The position numbers and the translations under genes were made by a program. This document shows, piece by piece, positions 43,146 to 50,489 of a stretch of DNA of 64,000 nt. Every line of letters starts with the position of its first letter. The stretch's first letter is position 1. The DNA is taken from contig DAOUJQ010000001.1 in assembly GCA_034422455.1 (NCBI GenBank), forward strand, positions 186,001-250,000, given 5' to 3'. Below the pieces are notes generated by a model that was not told the DNA's origin, did not search any database, and was given only the letters and a program-made list of their open reading frames with translations. The DNA comes from UBA1127 sp034422455 (GTDB lineage Bacteria > Chloroflexota > Dehalococcoidia > Lucifugimonadales > UBA1127).

Positions 43146-44240
43146 ATGCCGGACGTCGAAGTTCCCGGAGGGTTGGCTGACATAACGCCGGAGTGGATGA
43201 CCGCCGTTCTGCGAGGGCGTGGGCTGGACGTCGACGTGGCGTCGGTCACGCCGGAGCGCGGCGCCGAGGGCTCCGGCGTCAACGGCATCACGGAGCGGCT
43301 GCTCATCACCTACGACCGCGCCGCGGAAGGCGCCCCGGCGTCGCTCGTGGTCAAGCTCCCCTCGACCTCGGCTGCGATCAAGGGCGTGGCCATCCGGCAG
43401 CGCTTCTACCACAACGAGATCTACTTCTACGACGACATCTCGGACAAGATCACGGTCAATATCCCCCGCTACTTCTACGGCGGCATCGACGATGAGCGGC
43501 AGAACTACGCGCTGCTGCTGGAGGACATGGCGCCCGCCGTCGTTGGCGACGACATCACGGGCTGCACGAAGGAGGAGGCCCTGCTGGCGGTGCTGGAGCT
43601 TCCCAAGCTCCATGCCCCGTGGTGGGAGAACCCGGCGCTGGACTCCTTCGACTGGCTGCCGGTCGGAGAGCCGAACCTGGCCGTCGCCGATGCTCGCTTT
43701 GCGAACGAGGTGCTGCCGGGCGTCATGCAAAACTACGGCGACGCCCTGTCGCCGACGGTCAGGGGCATCATCGAGCGGTACTGCAACAACTTCACCGAGA
43801 CCATCCTCAAGATGACCACCAGCCCCCGCACCCTCACGCACAGCGACTACCGGCTGGTGAACATGCTCTACGGCGGCCCGCCGGATGCGAGAGCCGTCAC
43901 CGTGCTGGACTGGCAGCGGGTGGCCATTGCCCGCGGGCCCATCGACATCGCCTTTTTCGCCGTGCTCAGCCTGCCGACCGAGAACCGCCGGGCGTGGCAG
44001 CGGGAACTGGTGGAGCGGTACCACGACGCGCTGGCGGCCGAGGGCGTCACGGGTTACTCGCTGGAGGAGTGCTGGCGCGACTACCGGCTGTGCGCCATCG
44101 GGCCGTCGCGGATCACGCTGTCGTTCTCGGCCCGCCCCCGCGACGATATGGGCGGCGGGCACCTGCTGGAGCTGCAGCAGACCCTCATCTCGCGCGTGGC
44201 GGCGGCGATGGAGGACCTGGACATGGCCGAGTTTGTCTAA
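43146..44240 (+). CDS. APH-fold phosphotransferase, copy 2
   Basis: A 364-residue paralog of the upstream kinase, with the same length and motif layout: K70 in SLVVKLP, the catalytic loop LTHSDYRLVNML and LDWQRVAIARGPIDIAFF. The start was set at the ATG after AGGGAGG. Both proteins keep all catalytic positions, so both may be active on related substrates after a tandem duplication. The pair follows the 2-hydroxyacid dehydrogenase and is convergent with the thiolase-like gene. Confidence 0.86.
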   Translation: MPDVEVPGGLADITPEWMTAVLRGRGLDVDVASVTPERGAEGSGVNGITERLLITYDRAAEGAPASLVVKLPSTSAAIKGVAIRQRFYHNEIYFYDDISDKITVNIPRYFYGGIDDERQNYALLLEDMAPAVVGDDITGCTKEEALLAVLELPKLHAPWWENPALDSFDWLPVGEPNLAVADARFANEVLPGVMQNYGDALSPTVRGIIERYCNNFTETILKMTTSPRTLTHSDYRLVNMLYGGPPDARAVTVLDWQRVAIARGPIDIAFFAVLSLPTENRRAWQRELVERYHDALAAEGVTGYSLEECWRDYRLCAIGPSRITLSFSARPRDDMGGGHLLELQQTLISRVAAAMEDLDMAEFV

Positions 44241-44248
44241 CCCCCGTC

Positions 44249-44268
44249 GTTCCTGCGAAGGCAGGAAC
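44249..44268. repeat. 8-4-8 palindrome GTTCCTGC/GCAGGAAC, copy 2
   Basis: Perfect 8-bp stem with loop GAAG, between two convergent genes. Confidence 0.65.
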
Positions 44269-44329
44269 CCCGGCGAACGTGACACACCGTCCGCCTCCGC
44301 CCTCAGCTGCGACGGAGAGTTCGTCTAGC

Positions 44330-45490
44330 TCAGTCCGCTCCCAGCACCACGGTGCCCGTGGACGAGAGCAACCCGCCGGTGCCGTTGACCAGCGCCAGCT
44401 TGGGCGCGTCGAGCTGCCGGTCGCCCGCCTCGCCGCGCAGCTGCCGGACCGCCTCCACGACCAGGAAGATGCCGTACATGCCGGGGTGCGTGTAGCTCAA
44501 TCCGCCGCCGCTCGTGTTGAGCGGGAAGTCGCCGCCGGGCGCGGTGCGCTGGCCCGCCACGAAGTCCGGCCCCTCGCCGGGCCCGCAGAAGCCGAGCCCC
44601 TCCAGCGTCACCAGCGTCGTGTGCGTGAACGAGTCGTAGACCATGGTCAGGTCGATGTCGTCGTGGGTGACCCCCGCGGCCTGCAGCGCGGCCGGGCCGG
44701 TTACGCGCGAGACGGTCGACGTCAGGTCCGGCATCTGGCTGATGATGGCGTGGTCGTGGCTCTCCGCCGCGCCCAGCACCCAAACCGGCTTTCCGGGCAG
44801 GTCGCGCGCCCGCTCCGCCGACGTGACGACGACCGCGGCCCCGGCATCGGTCACGAGGCAGCAATCGAGCAGGTGGAAGGGCCACGTGATCCACCGCGAG
44901 TCATGGTAGTCGTCGAAGGTCATGGGGTCGCGCATGAGGGCCTTGGGGTTGAGCTGCGCCCACTTGCGCGTGGAGACGGCGATCTCCGCCAGCGCCTGCC
45001 GCGTGCGCTCCTCGCCGTAGCGGTGCATGTAGCGCGTGCAGGCCAGCGCGTAGTTGACCGGCGGGCCGATGATGCCGTACGGGGACTCGTACTGCTGGCC
45101 AGGCACGTTGGGCTCGGCGAACCCGCCTCCGCCCCCGCCGCCGCGGATGCGCTGGCTCCGGCCGGCCTGCCCGTGGGTGATGAGCGCGACCTCGCAGTAG
45201 CCGGCGTTGATCGCCGCCACCGCATGCGCCATGAAGATGACGAAGGACGAGCCGCCCACGGCGGTGGTGTCCGTGAAGCGGGGCCGGATGCCGAGGTACT
45301 CGCCGGTCGCGAGGGTGGAGAAGCCCGCGCTGAACAGCCCGTCGACGTCGTCCTTGGTCAGCCCGGCGTCCGCCAGCGCGTTGTGCGCCGCCTCCGCATG
45401 GTGCTGCAGCGCCGACTTGTGCTCGACGACGCCGATCTCGTCGGACTCGGCCGCGCCCACGATGGCGGCGGTGCGTCGGAGGTCAGGCAT
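44330..45490 (-). CDS. Thiolase-like protein lacking the active-site cysteines (SCP2/lipid-transfer type)
   Basis: A 386-residue member of the thiolase superfamily; the ATG follows AAGGAG. The fold is recognisable by TAAIVGAAES, LADAGLTKDDVDGLF, INAGYCEVALITHG, SRVTGPAALQAAGVTHDDIDL and NTSGGGLSYTHPGMYG. The nucleophilic Cys is absent (Phe83 in TAVGGSSFVIFMAHA), and the second Cys near the C-terminus is Asn (VNGTGG); the His in THPG is present. Related proteins of the acetyl-CoA acetyltransferase/lipid-transfer group act in steroid side-chain retro-aldol steps, often with a small OB-fold partner. It is next to CoA-transferase genes. Confidence 0.82.
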   Translation of the reverse strand: MPDLRRTAAIVGAAESDEIGVVEHKSALQHHAEAAHNALADAGLTKDDVDGLFSAGFSTLATGEYLGIRPRFTDTTAVGGSSFVIFMAHAVAAINAGYCEVALITHGQAGRSQRIRGGGGGGGFAEPNVPGQQYESPYGIIGPPVNYALACTRYMHRYGEERTRQALAEIAVSTRKWAQLNPKALMRDPMTFDDYHDSRWITWPFHLLDCCLVTDAGAAVVVTSAERARDLPGKPVWVLGAAESHDHAIISQMPDLTSTVSRVTGPAALQAAGVTHDDIDLTMVYDSFTHTTLVTLEGLGFCGPGEGPDFVAGQRTAPGGDFPLNTSGGGLSYTHPGMYGIFLVVEAVRQLRGEAGDRQLDAPKLALVNGTGGLLSSTGTVVLGAD

Positions 45491-45506
45491 GGCGGGGCTC
45501 CTTCTG

Positions 45507-45532
45507 CCCTTCGACAAGCTCAGGGCGAACGG
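45507..45532 (+). repeat. CCTTCGA-family dispersed palindrome
   Basis: CCCTTCGACAAGCTCAGGG followed by CGAACGG, in the short gap between the thiolase-like gene and the CoA-transferase B gene. It is the reverse orientation of the copy at 46259-46283 on the other side of that gene. Confidence 0.65.
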
Positions 45533-45543
45533 ATCTTCAGCAA

Positions 45544-46218
45544 CTAGGCCCCGTAGAACTCCTTCAGGTCGGGGGAGATGATGAGCTGCGCTTCCGTGAG
45601 CTCCTGCACCTCCTCCGGCGTGAAGCCGGGCGCTATCTCCCGCAGCAGGAAGCCCTCCGGCGTGATGTCGAACAGGCCGAGGTCGGTGACCACTCGCGAC
45701 ACGACGTTGACCGCCGTGACCGGCAGCTTGCACCGCTTCAGCAGGCGCGGCTGCCCGTCGTGGGTGGTGTGCTCGAGGGCCAGCCAGACGCGCTTGGCGC
45801 CGACGGCCAGGTCCATCGCGCCGCCGATGCCGCCGCCCTTGCGGCCCGCCGTCTTCCAGTTGGCGAAGTCGCCGTTCTCCGCGACCTCGTACGCGCCGAG
45901 CACCGTCACGTCGACGTAGCCGCCGCGGATGACGGTGAAGGAGTCGGCGTGGTGCAGGATGGACGCGCCCGGCTTCATCGTCACGTACTGGACGCCGGCG
46001 TTGACCAGGTTCGGGTGCTCCTCGCCCTCGGCGGCCAGCGGGCCGTAGCCGATGAGCCCGTTCTCCGACTGGAAGACGATGTCCTTGTCCTCGAACTCGT
46101 AGTTGGAGCAGAGCGTCGGCATGCCCACGCCCAGGTTCGCGACCCAGCCGTCCTCGAACTCCATCGCCAGCCGGTTGCACATGGTCTGCCGGTCCAGCCG
46201 CTTCTTCTCCTCTGCCAT
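45544..46218 (-). CDS. CoA-transferase family I, subunit B
   Basis: A 224-residue protein starting after AAGGAGAGAAG. NLGVGMPTL is the N-terminal glycine-rich motif and the catalytic glutamate is in QSENGLIGYGP. The middle holds VTMKPGASILHHADSFTVIRGGYVDVTVLGA. With the A subunit it moves CoA between acyl donors, for example succinyl-CoA and a 3-oxoacid. In this context it may activate or recycle ring-cleavage products. The A subunit gene is upstream on the same strand, separated by a 93-base gap containing a repeat. Confidence 0.92.
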   Translation of the reverse strand: MAEEKKRLDRQTMCNRLAMEFEDGWVANLGVGMPTLCSNYEFEDKDIVFQSENGLIGYGPLAAEGEEHPNLVNAGVQYVTMKPGASILHHADSFTVIRGGYVDVTVLGAYEVAENGDFANWKTAGRKGGGIGGAMDLAVGAKRVWLALEHTTHDGQPRLLKRCKLPVTAVNVVSRVVTDLGLFDITPEGFLLREIAPGFTPEEVQELTEAQLIISPDLKEFYGA

Positions 46219-46258
46219 CTTCTCTCCTTGGCGTCTTTCCGCTGGAATCCGGAACCCC

Positions 46259-46283
46259 GTTCGCCCTGAGCTTGTCGAAGGGT
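46259..46283 (+). repeat. CCTTCGA-family dispersed palindrome
   Basis: CGTTCGCCCTGAGCTTGTCG followed by AAGGG, between the two CoA-transferase subunit genes. Confidence 0.65.
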
Positions 46284-46311
46284 CTGACCGGACGGACGAT
46301 GCTCCGATGCC

Positions 46312-47037
46312 CTACGCCCGCCGCTCCGACGGGAGCGTCCACAGCCCCTCCGGCGGCGGCGGGATCTTCACCACCCGGTCGACGAAGATGCCGGGCGTGT
46401 GCACCTGGTTCGGGTCCATCTCGCCAAGCTCGACGATGTCGCCCTCGATCTCGACGAGGGTGCATTTGGCCGCCATGGCCATGATAGGGTTGAAGTTGCG
46501 CTGGGTCAGCTCGTACTGCAGGTTGCCCCAGGTGTCCGATGTATGGGCCCGGATGAAGGCGTAGTCGGCGTGCAGCGGGTACTCCAGCACGTACTCCTTC
46601 CCGTCGATGACGCGGGTCTCCTTGTCCGTCGCCAGCTCTGTGCCGACGCTGGCCCGCGTGTAGAACGCGCCGATGCCCGCTGCCGCCGCGCGCATGCGCT
46701 CGACCAGCGTGCCCTGCGGCATCAGCTCGGCCTCCAACTCGCCCGACTCGTTCAGCTCCTCGAACAGGTTCCGCTGCGAGGGGTGCGGCGAGGCGGAGAA
46801 GGCGCAGCAGACCTTCTTCACGCGCCGGAGCTCGACGAGGTGGCCGGTGTTGGCCTTGGCGTTGGTCTGGTCGCCGCGGTTGGTGATGATCGTCAGGTCC
46901 GTGGCGCCCTGCCGGATGAGGGCCGCGAGCAGGTTCTGCGGCAGCCCCGGCGGGCCGAAGCCGCCGACCATGATGCTGGCGCCGTCGGGGATGTCCGCGA
47001 CGGCTTCGTCAAACGTGGAGAAGACCTTGTTCTTCAT
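46312..47037 (-). CDS. CoA-transferase family I, subunit A
   Basis: A 241-residue protein; I start at the ATG giving MKNKVFSTFDEAVADIPDGASIMVGGFGPPG, the conserved CoA-binding N-terminus. Later features are LTIITNRGD, ELMPQGTLVERMRAAAAGIGAFYTRASVGT and VLEYPLHADYAFIRAHTSDTWGNLQY. It pairs with the downstream B subunit. The gene is divergent from a LysR-type regulator, the usual arrangement for regulated catabolic CoA-transferases. Confidence 0.92.
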   Translation of the reverse strand: MKNKVFSTFDEAVADIPDGASIMVGGFGPPGLPQNLLAALIRQGATDLTIITNRGDQTNAKANTGHLVELRRVKKVCCAFSASPHPSQRNLFEELNESGELEAELMPQGTLVERMRAAAAGIGAFYTRASVGTELATDKETRVIDGKEYVLEYPLHADYAFIRAHTSDTWGNLQYELTQRNFNPIMAMAAKCTLVEIEGDIVELGEMDPNQVHTPGIFVDRVVKIPPPPEGLWTLPSERRA

Positions 47038-47164
47038 GGCGCGTTGTCGCTCCGATGGCACGGGCCTGCAGCCCGCGGTGGAATCCTGCATGTTGTAGCA
47101 CGGGCAAGGCCGCCGGGCAAGACCTCAACAGGCTGCGGTTCTGTTGCGCGTGACCCCTTGACCG

Positions 47165-47234
47165 AATATTCGAGACGGATATACTATTCGACAAACCGTT
47201 GATAAACCACCCTTTCCATTCGATAAAGTGAATA
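47165..47234. promoter_or_regulatory. Divergent control region between CoA-transferase and LysR genes
   Basis: The 207-base divergent gap has three ATTCGA copies (about 47166, 47187 and 47219). The last forms the dyad ATTC-N8-GAAT (47219-47234), just upstream of the LysR start, matching the T-N11-A style of LysR operators. The region is AT-rich compared with the flanks. It is the likely binding region for the adjacent regulator. Confidence 0.5.
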
Positions 47235-47244
47235 GGGGAAAGCC

Positions 47245-48144
47245 ATGGACCTGCGCGAATTGCGAAGCTTCTGCGCCGTGGCGCAGTTCGGCAGCATCAC
47301 CAAAGCGGCCGAGCACCTGCTGCTCCGGCAGCCTGCCGTAACCCTGCACATCCAGGACCTGGAGCGGGAGACGGGGGTCACCCTGCTGGACCGGAGCAAG
47401 CGCCCCGTGCAGCTGACCCCGGCCGGCCTGCACCTTGCCGAGATGGCCAAGCCGCTCCTCCGGCAGATCGACTCGCTGCCCGTACAGACCGCGGCCTACG
47501 CCAAGCAGGGCACGCTCACCGTCGCCTCGACGACGGAGATGGCGCGCAACCTGCTGGTCGACGGCATAGTCGCCTTCAGGGACACCTACCCGGACACGCG
47601 CCTCAGCCTGCGAAGCGGACGCCTGCCGGAGGTGCTGCGCATGGTGCGCGACCGGGACGCCGACCTCGGTTTCGTGCCCATCGGCGAGCGGTTCGGCGAC
47701 TTCAACGTCGAGACGCTGTTCACCAACGAGCGCGTGCTGCTGGCTGCCAAGGGCCACCCGGTCCTGGACGAGCCGGTGGAGGGCCTGAACCAGATCGCCC
47801 GGTGGCCCCTCATCGTCAACATCGGCACGCGTGACAACCCGACCTACATCGAAGACAAGCTGAACCAGGCCGGGCTGGACTACAGGGTGGTCATGCGGCT
47901 GGACCACTTCGACGCCATCAAGCGATACGTCGGCAAAGGCATGGGCATCAGCATCGTGCCCCGCATCATCCTCGAAAAGGATGACGAGAAGAACCTGGGC
48001 ATCGTGGGCCTGGGACACATCCTGGACATTCAGGGCGTGGGCATCGTCACCGTCCGGGACACCCCCGTGACGAGGCCCGCGAGGCAGTTCGTGGACATCC
48101 TCCGCGAGACCATCCCGCCCCACCTCGGGGCCCAGTGGCCGTAG
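47245..48144 (+). CDS. LysR-family transcriptional regulator
   Basis: A 299-residue regulator. The N-terminal winged helix-turn-helix (residues 1-60) reads MDLRELRSFCAVAQFGSITKAAEHL and QPAVTLHIQDLERETGVTLLDRS. The remainder is the periplasmic-binding-protein-like effector domain. It starts after AGGGGAAAGCC. It is divergent from the CoA-transferase operon, which it probably controls in response to a pathway metabolite. Confidence 0.93.
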   Translation: MDLRELRSFCAVAQFGSITKAAEHLLLRQPAVTLHIQDLERETGVTLLDRSKRPVQLTPAGLHLAEMAKPLLRQIDSLPVQTAAYAKQGTLTVASTTEMARNLLVDGIVAFRDTYPDTRLSLRSGRLPEVLRMVRDRDADLGFVPIGERFGDFNVETLFTNERVLLAAKGHPVLDEPVEGLNQIARWPLIVNIGTRDNPTYIEDKLNQAGLDYRVVMRLDHFDAIKRYVGKGMGISIVPRIILEKDDEKNLGIVGLGHILDIQGVGIVTVRDTPVTRPARQFVDILRETIPPHLGAQWP

Positions 48145-48171
48145 GGGCGCGGGAGGGCCCCATTAGTTCAC

Positions 48172-48513
48172 TTATCCGGTGCCGCTTCCTTCGGACGTTC
48201 CGACCTTGGAGAAGTTGGTGATGGCCACCTCTCCCTCCGGGAACTCGGCAACAATCCTTAGCTTGCCGCCTGCCGCTTCAATAAACCCCCTCAGGCTGGA
48301 AACGTACATATCAGTGCGCTGTTCCAGCTTGGCGACAGCGGGTTGCTTTACCTGCAACTGTTCTGCCAAGTCCTTCTGGGTGATCTTGAGCGCTTGACGT
48401 AGCTGGTGAAGCGGCATTTCTGCCTTCAACTCAGCCTTGATTGCATTAATGCGTTGACGACGCTCTTCCGAGAACCCCTTTGTGAGATCAGTGAATGGAC
48501 GATGACCACTCAT
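48172..48513 (-). CDS. XRE-family antitoxin (HigA-like)
   Basis: A 113-residue protein. The helix-turn-helix is LRQALKITQKDLAEQLQVKQPAVAKLEQRTDMYVSSLRGFIEAAGG (in two parts), typical of HigA/XRE antitoxins encoded after their toxin. The ATG overlaps the toxin stop by four bases (ATGA), so production is coupled. It should neutralise the toxin and repress the promoter at 48884-48899. Confidence 0.88.
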   Translation of the reverse strand: MSGHRPFTDLTKGFSEERRQRINAIKAELKAEMPLHQLRQALKITQKDLAEQLQVKQPAVAKLEQRTDMYVSSLRGFIEAAGGKLRIVAEFPEGEVAITNFSKVGTSEGSGTG

Positions 48514-48872
48514 AGAATCAACCCCTCCCTTCGCAACTCGTCCAAATGACTGTCGTACAAATTGTCGGCCACTGGGATGAACTCTTCGTAGAACCTGTCG
48601 TTGCCCGTTTTGTCGCCGCCAAGGAGAAGGATGGCCATTCGCCGTGGGTCGAAGGCGTAAAAGACACGTAGCGGACTTCCTGCGGCTTGCACCCGGAGCT
48701 CGCGCATGACTCCGTGACGTGAACTCTTGACGTCAGAGGAGTAGGGGAATGGTAAGTTAGGACCTAACTCCATAAGAAGTTCGACCTTCGCGGTCAAGGT
48801 GTTTTGCTGACCTTCCGTTAGCTCAGTCCACCACTCTTCGAATTGGTCAGTAAACTCCACCTCCCAAAGCAT
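48510..48872 (-). CDS. RelE/HigB-superfamily toxin (phage Gp49-like, DUF891)
   Basis: A 120-residue protein with the RelE-fold pattern: WEVEFTDQFEEWWTEL, then SSRHGVMRELRVQAAGSPLRVFYAFDPRRMAILLLGGDKTGND. The basic and Tyr residues late in the sequence are typical of ribosome-dependent mRNA interferases. It is the first gene of a toxin-antitoxin operon with the XRE antitoxin. Codon use is less GC-biased than in the neighbours. Confidence 0.87.
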   Translation of the reverse strand: MLWEVEFTDQFEEWWTELTEGQQNTLTAKVELLMELGPNLPFPYSSDVKSSRHGVMRELRVQAAGSPLRVFYAFDPRRMAILLLGGDKTGNDRFYEEFIPVADNLYDSHLDELRREGLIL

Positions 48873-48883
48873 AGCTCAATTGT

Positions 48884-48899
48884 ATTCCATAAATGGAAT
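48884..48899 (-). promoter_or_regulatory. Operator palindrome of the toxin-antitoxin operon
   Basis: ATTCCAT-AA-ATGGAAT is a perfect 7-bp inverted repeat ending 12 bases before the toxin start. On the reverse strand it lies between a TTGTTG -35-like box and a TACAAT -10 box spaced 17 bp apart, so a bound antitoxin would block RNA polymerase. Confidence 0.65.
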
Positions 48900-49085
48900 G
48901 TCAACAAGGGTAACGGGCCATTCGGCATTGAAAGGCTTCCCAAACACACAGTTGCCCTTCGTGACAACCGCGCCCCTACGTCGTATGTTCTCCGGTGAGC
49001 TACCCGTCGCGTGGGTGTCCGGCATGGGCCCGGACGAGAACCTGCAGGGCTGCCCGCCCAACACGCCTCCGAAGGGGAAGAGAAC

Positions 49086-50324
49086 GTGAGCCTGGTTTCC
49101 AGGGTATTGGAAGCGACCGTACGTCCCCTGGCGATGAAGGCCCTGCTGTCATGGGAGCGCCTTGAGTCCGGCGTCGCATACAACCCCCTGTCGTCAACCC
49201 TGCGCGCGGACCCGTACTCCACCTACGAGGAGTTGCGGCGCAAAGACCCGGTCCACCGGATGCGCCTGCAGGACGGCTGGGTGCTGACCGATTACGCGGA
49301 CGTGGACATGGTCCTTCGCGACAGCCGGCGGTTTGGAAACGCGGGGAGGGATTTCGGCTACATCCCGCAGGTCAGCATGCTGGACCTGGACCCGCCGGAG
49401 CACACCAAGATCCGGGCGCTGGTGTCGCATGGCTTCACGCCTCGGTCCGTGGCCGCTATGGAACCCGGCATCCGGCGGATGGTGGACGGCCTGCTGCGGA
49501 ACCTGGAGGGCAAGCCTCGCTTCGACCTGATCGCAGAGATTGCCTTCCCCCTGCCCGTCATCGTCATCGCTGAGATGCTGGGGGTCCCGCCCGAGGACCG
49601 GGAGCAGTTCAACGAGTGGTCCAACGTGGTGTCGCTGATCGTCGATCCCCTGCTGAATGAACGGCAGGTGCGCCGCGTGCAGCAGACCGTCGAAGAGGTG
49701 TTCGCCTACTTCGAGGCTATTGCGGAGGAGCGGCGACGCGATCCCCAGGACGACCTGGTGAGCGCGTTGGTGACGGCGGAGGTGGACGGCGAGCGGCTGG
49801 AGCGGGACGACCTGCTGGTCAACCTGCTGCTGGTGCTGGTGGCAGGCAACGAGACCACCCGAAACCTCATCGGCAACGGCACGCTGGCCCTGCTGCGCAA
49901 TCCCGGCGAGCTGCGGAGGCTGCGCGACGACCCGTCCATGCTCAGCGCCGCCATCGACGAGTTCCTGCGGTTCGACAGCCCCGTGCAGATCGACAGCCGC
50001 ATCGCACGGGAGCCGATCGAGCTGCGGGGGAAGCGGATTGCCCCGGGCCAGCGCGTCCTCTGCCTGCTGGGAGCGGCCAACCGCGACCCGGAGATGTTTC
50101 CCGACGCCGACCGGCTGGACGTGGGCCGCTCCGCCGCGAACCACCTGGCCTTTGGGCGGGGCATCCACTACTGCCTCGGCTCGCCGCTTGCCAAGCTCGA
50201 GGCCCAAGTCGTCTTTGAAGCGCTGCTGCCGCGCCTGGGCGCCCTGCGACTGGCGGAGGAGCCGCGCTTCCGCGACCAGGTGACGCTGCGGGGGCTGGAA
50301 GCGCTGCGGCTGGAGGCTGCATAG
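49086..50324 (+). CDS. Cytochrome P450
   Basis: A 412-residue soluble P450 with a GTG start. The heme-binding signature is FGRGIHYCLGSPLAKLEA with the thiolate Cys near residue 363. The I-helix oxygen-activation motif is LLVLVAGNETTRN, and the E-x-x-R-like K-helix is DEFLRFDSP (Arg shifted within EFLR). It is similar in layout to bacterial class I enzymes that hydroxylate terpenoids, steroids or alkylaromatics. No ferredoxin or ferredoxin reductase gene is adjacent. Confidence 0.93.
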   Translation: MSLVSRVLEATVRPLAMKALLSWERLESGVAYNPLSSTLRADPYSTYEELRRKDPVHRMRLQDGWVLTDYADVDMVLRDSRRFGNAGRDFGYIPQVSMLDLDPPEHTKIRALVSHGFTPRSVAAMEPGIRRMVDGLLRNLEGKPRFDLIAEIAFPLPVIVIAEMLGVPPEDREQFNEWSNVVSLIVDPLLNERQVRRVQQTVEEVFAYFEAIAEERRRDPQDDLVSALVTAEVDGERLERDDLLVNLLLVLVAGNETTRNLIGNGTLALLRNPGELRRLRDDPSMLSAAIDEFLRFDSPVQIDSRIAREPIELRGKRIAPGQRVLCLLGAANRDPEMFPDADRLDVGRSAANHLAFGRGIHYCLGSPLAKLEAQVVFEALLPRLGALRLAEEPRFRDQVTLRGLEALRLEAA

Positions 50325-50423
50325 CGCCCTTCGTCATGCGCCTCAACGTCGCCAACCTGTATGACTACGTGACGGGACAGGGAGCGCACGTGCCCAAGTA
50401 GTCAAGGCCAGCGCAAAAGCAAG

Positions 50424-50453
50424 AAGCCCCGCCGCACCATCGCGGCGGGGCTT
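50424..50453. terminator. Bidirectional terminator after the P450 and DUF262 genes
   Basis: AAGCCCCGCCGC pairs perfectly with GCGGCGGGGCTT across a 6-nt loop (12-bp stem). It lies between two convergent genes. Confidence 0.8.
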
Positions 50454-50489
50454 CCGCCTACTTACACCGTACAAAATGACAAGTTGACG

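Noticed and set aside
42015..44240. Aminoglycoside resistance genes
   Set aside because: The APH-fold motif is shared by many metabolic kinases; the tandem pair sits with catabolic genes and lacks features specific to known resistance enzymes.
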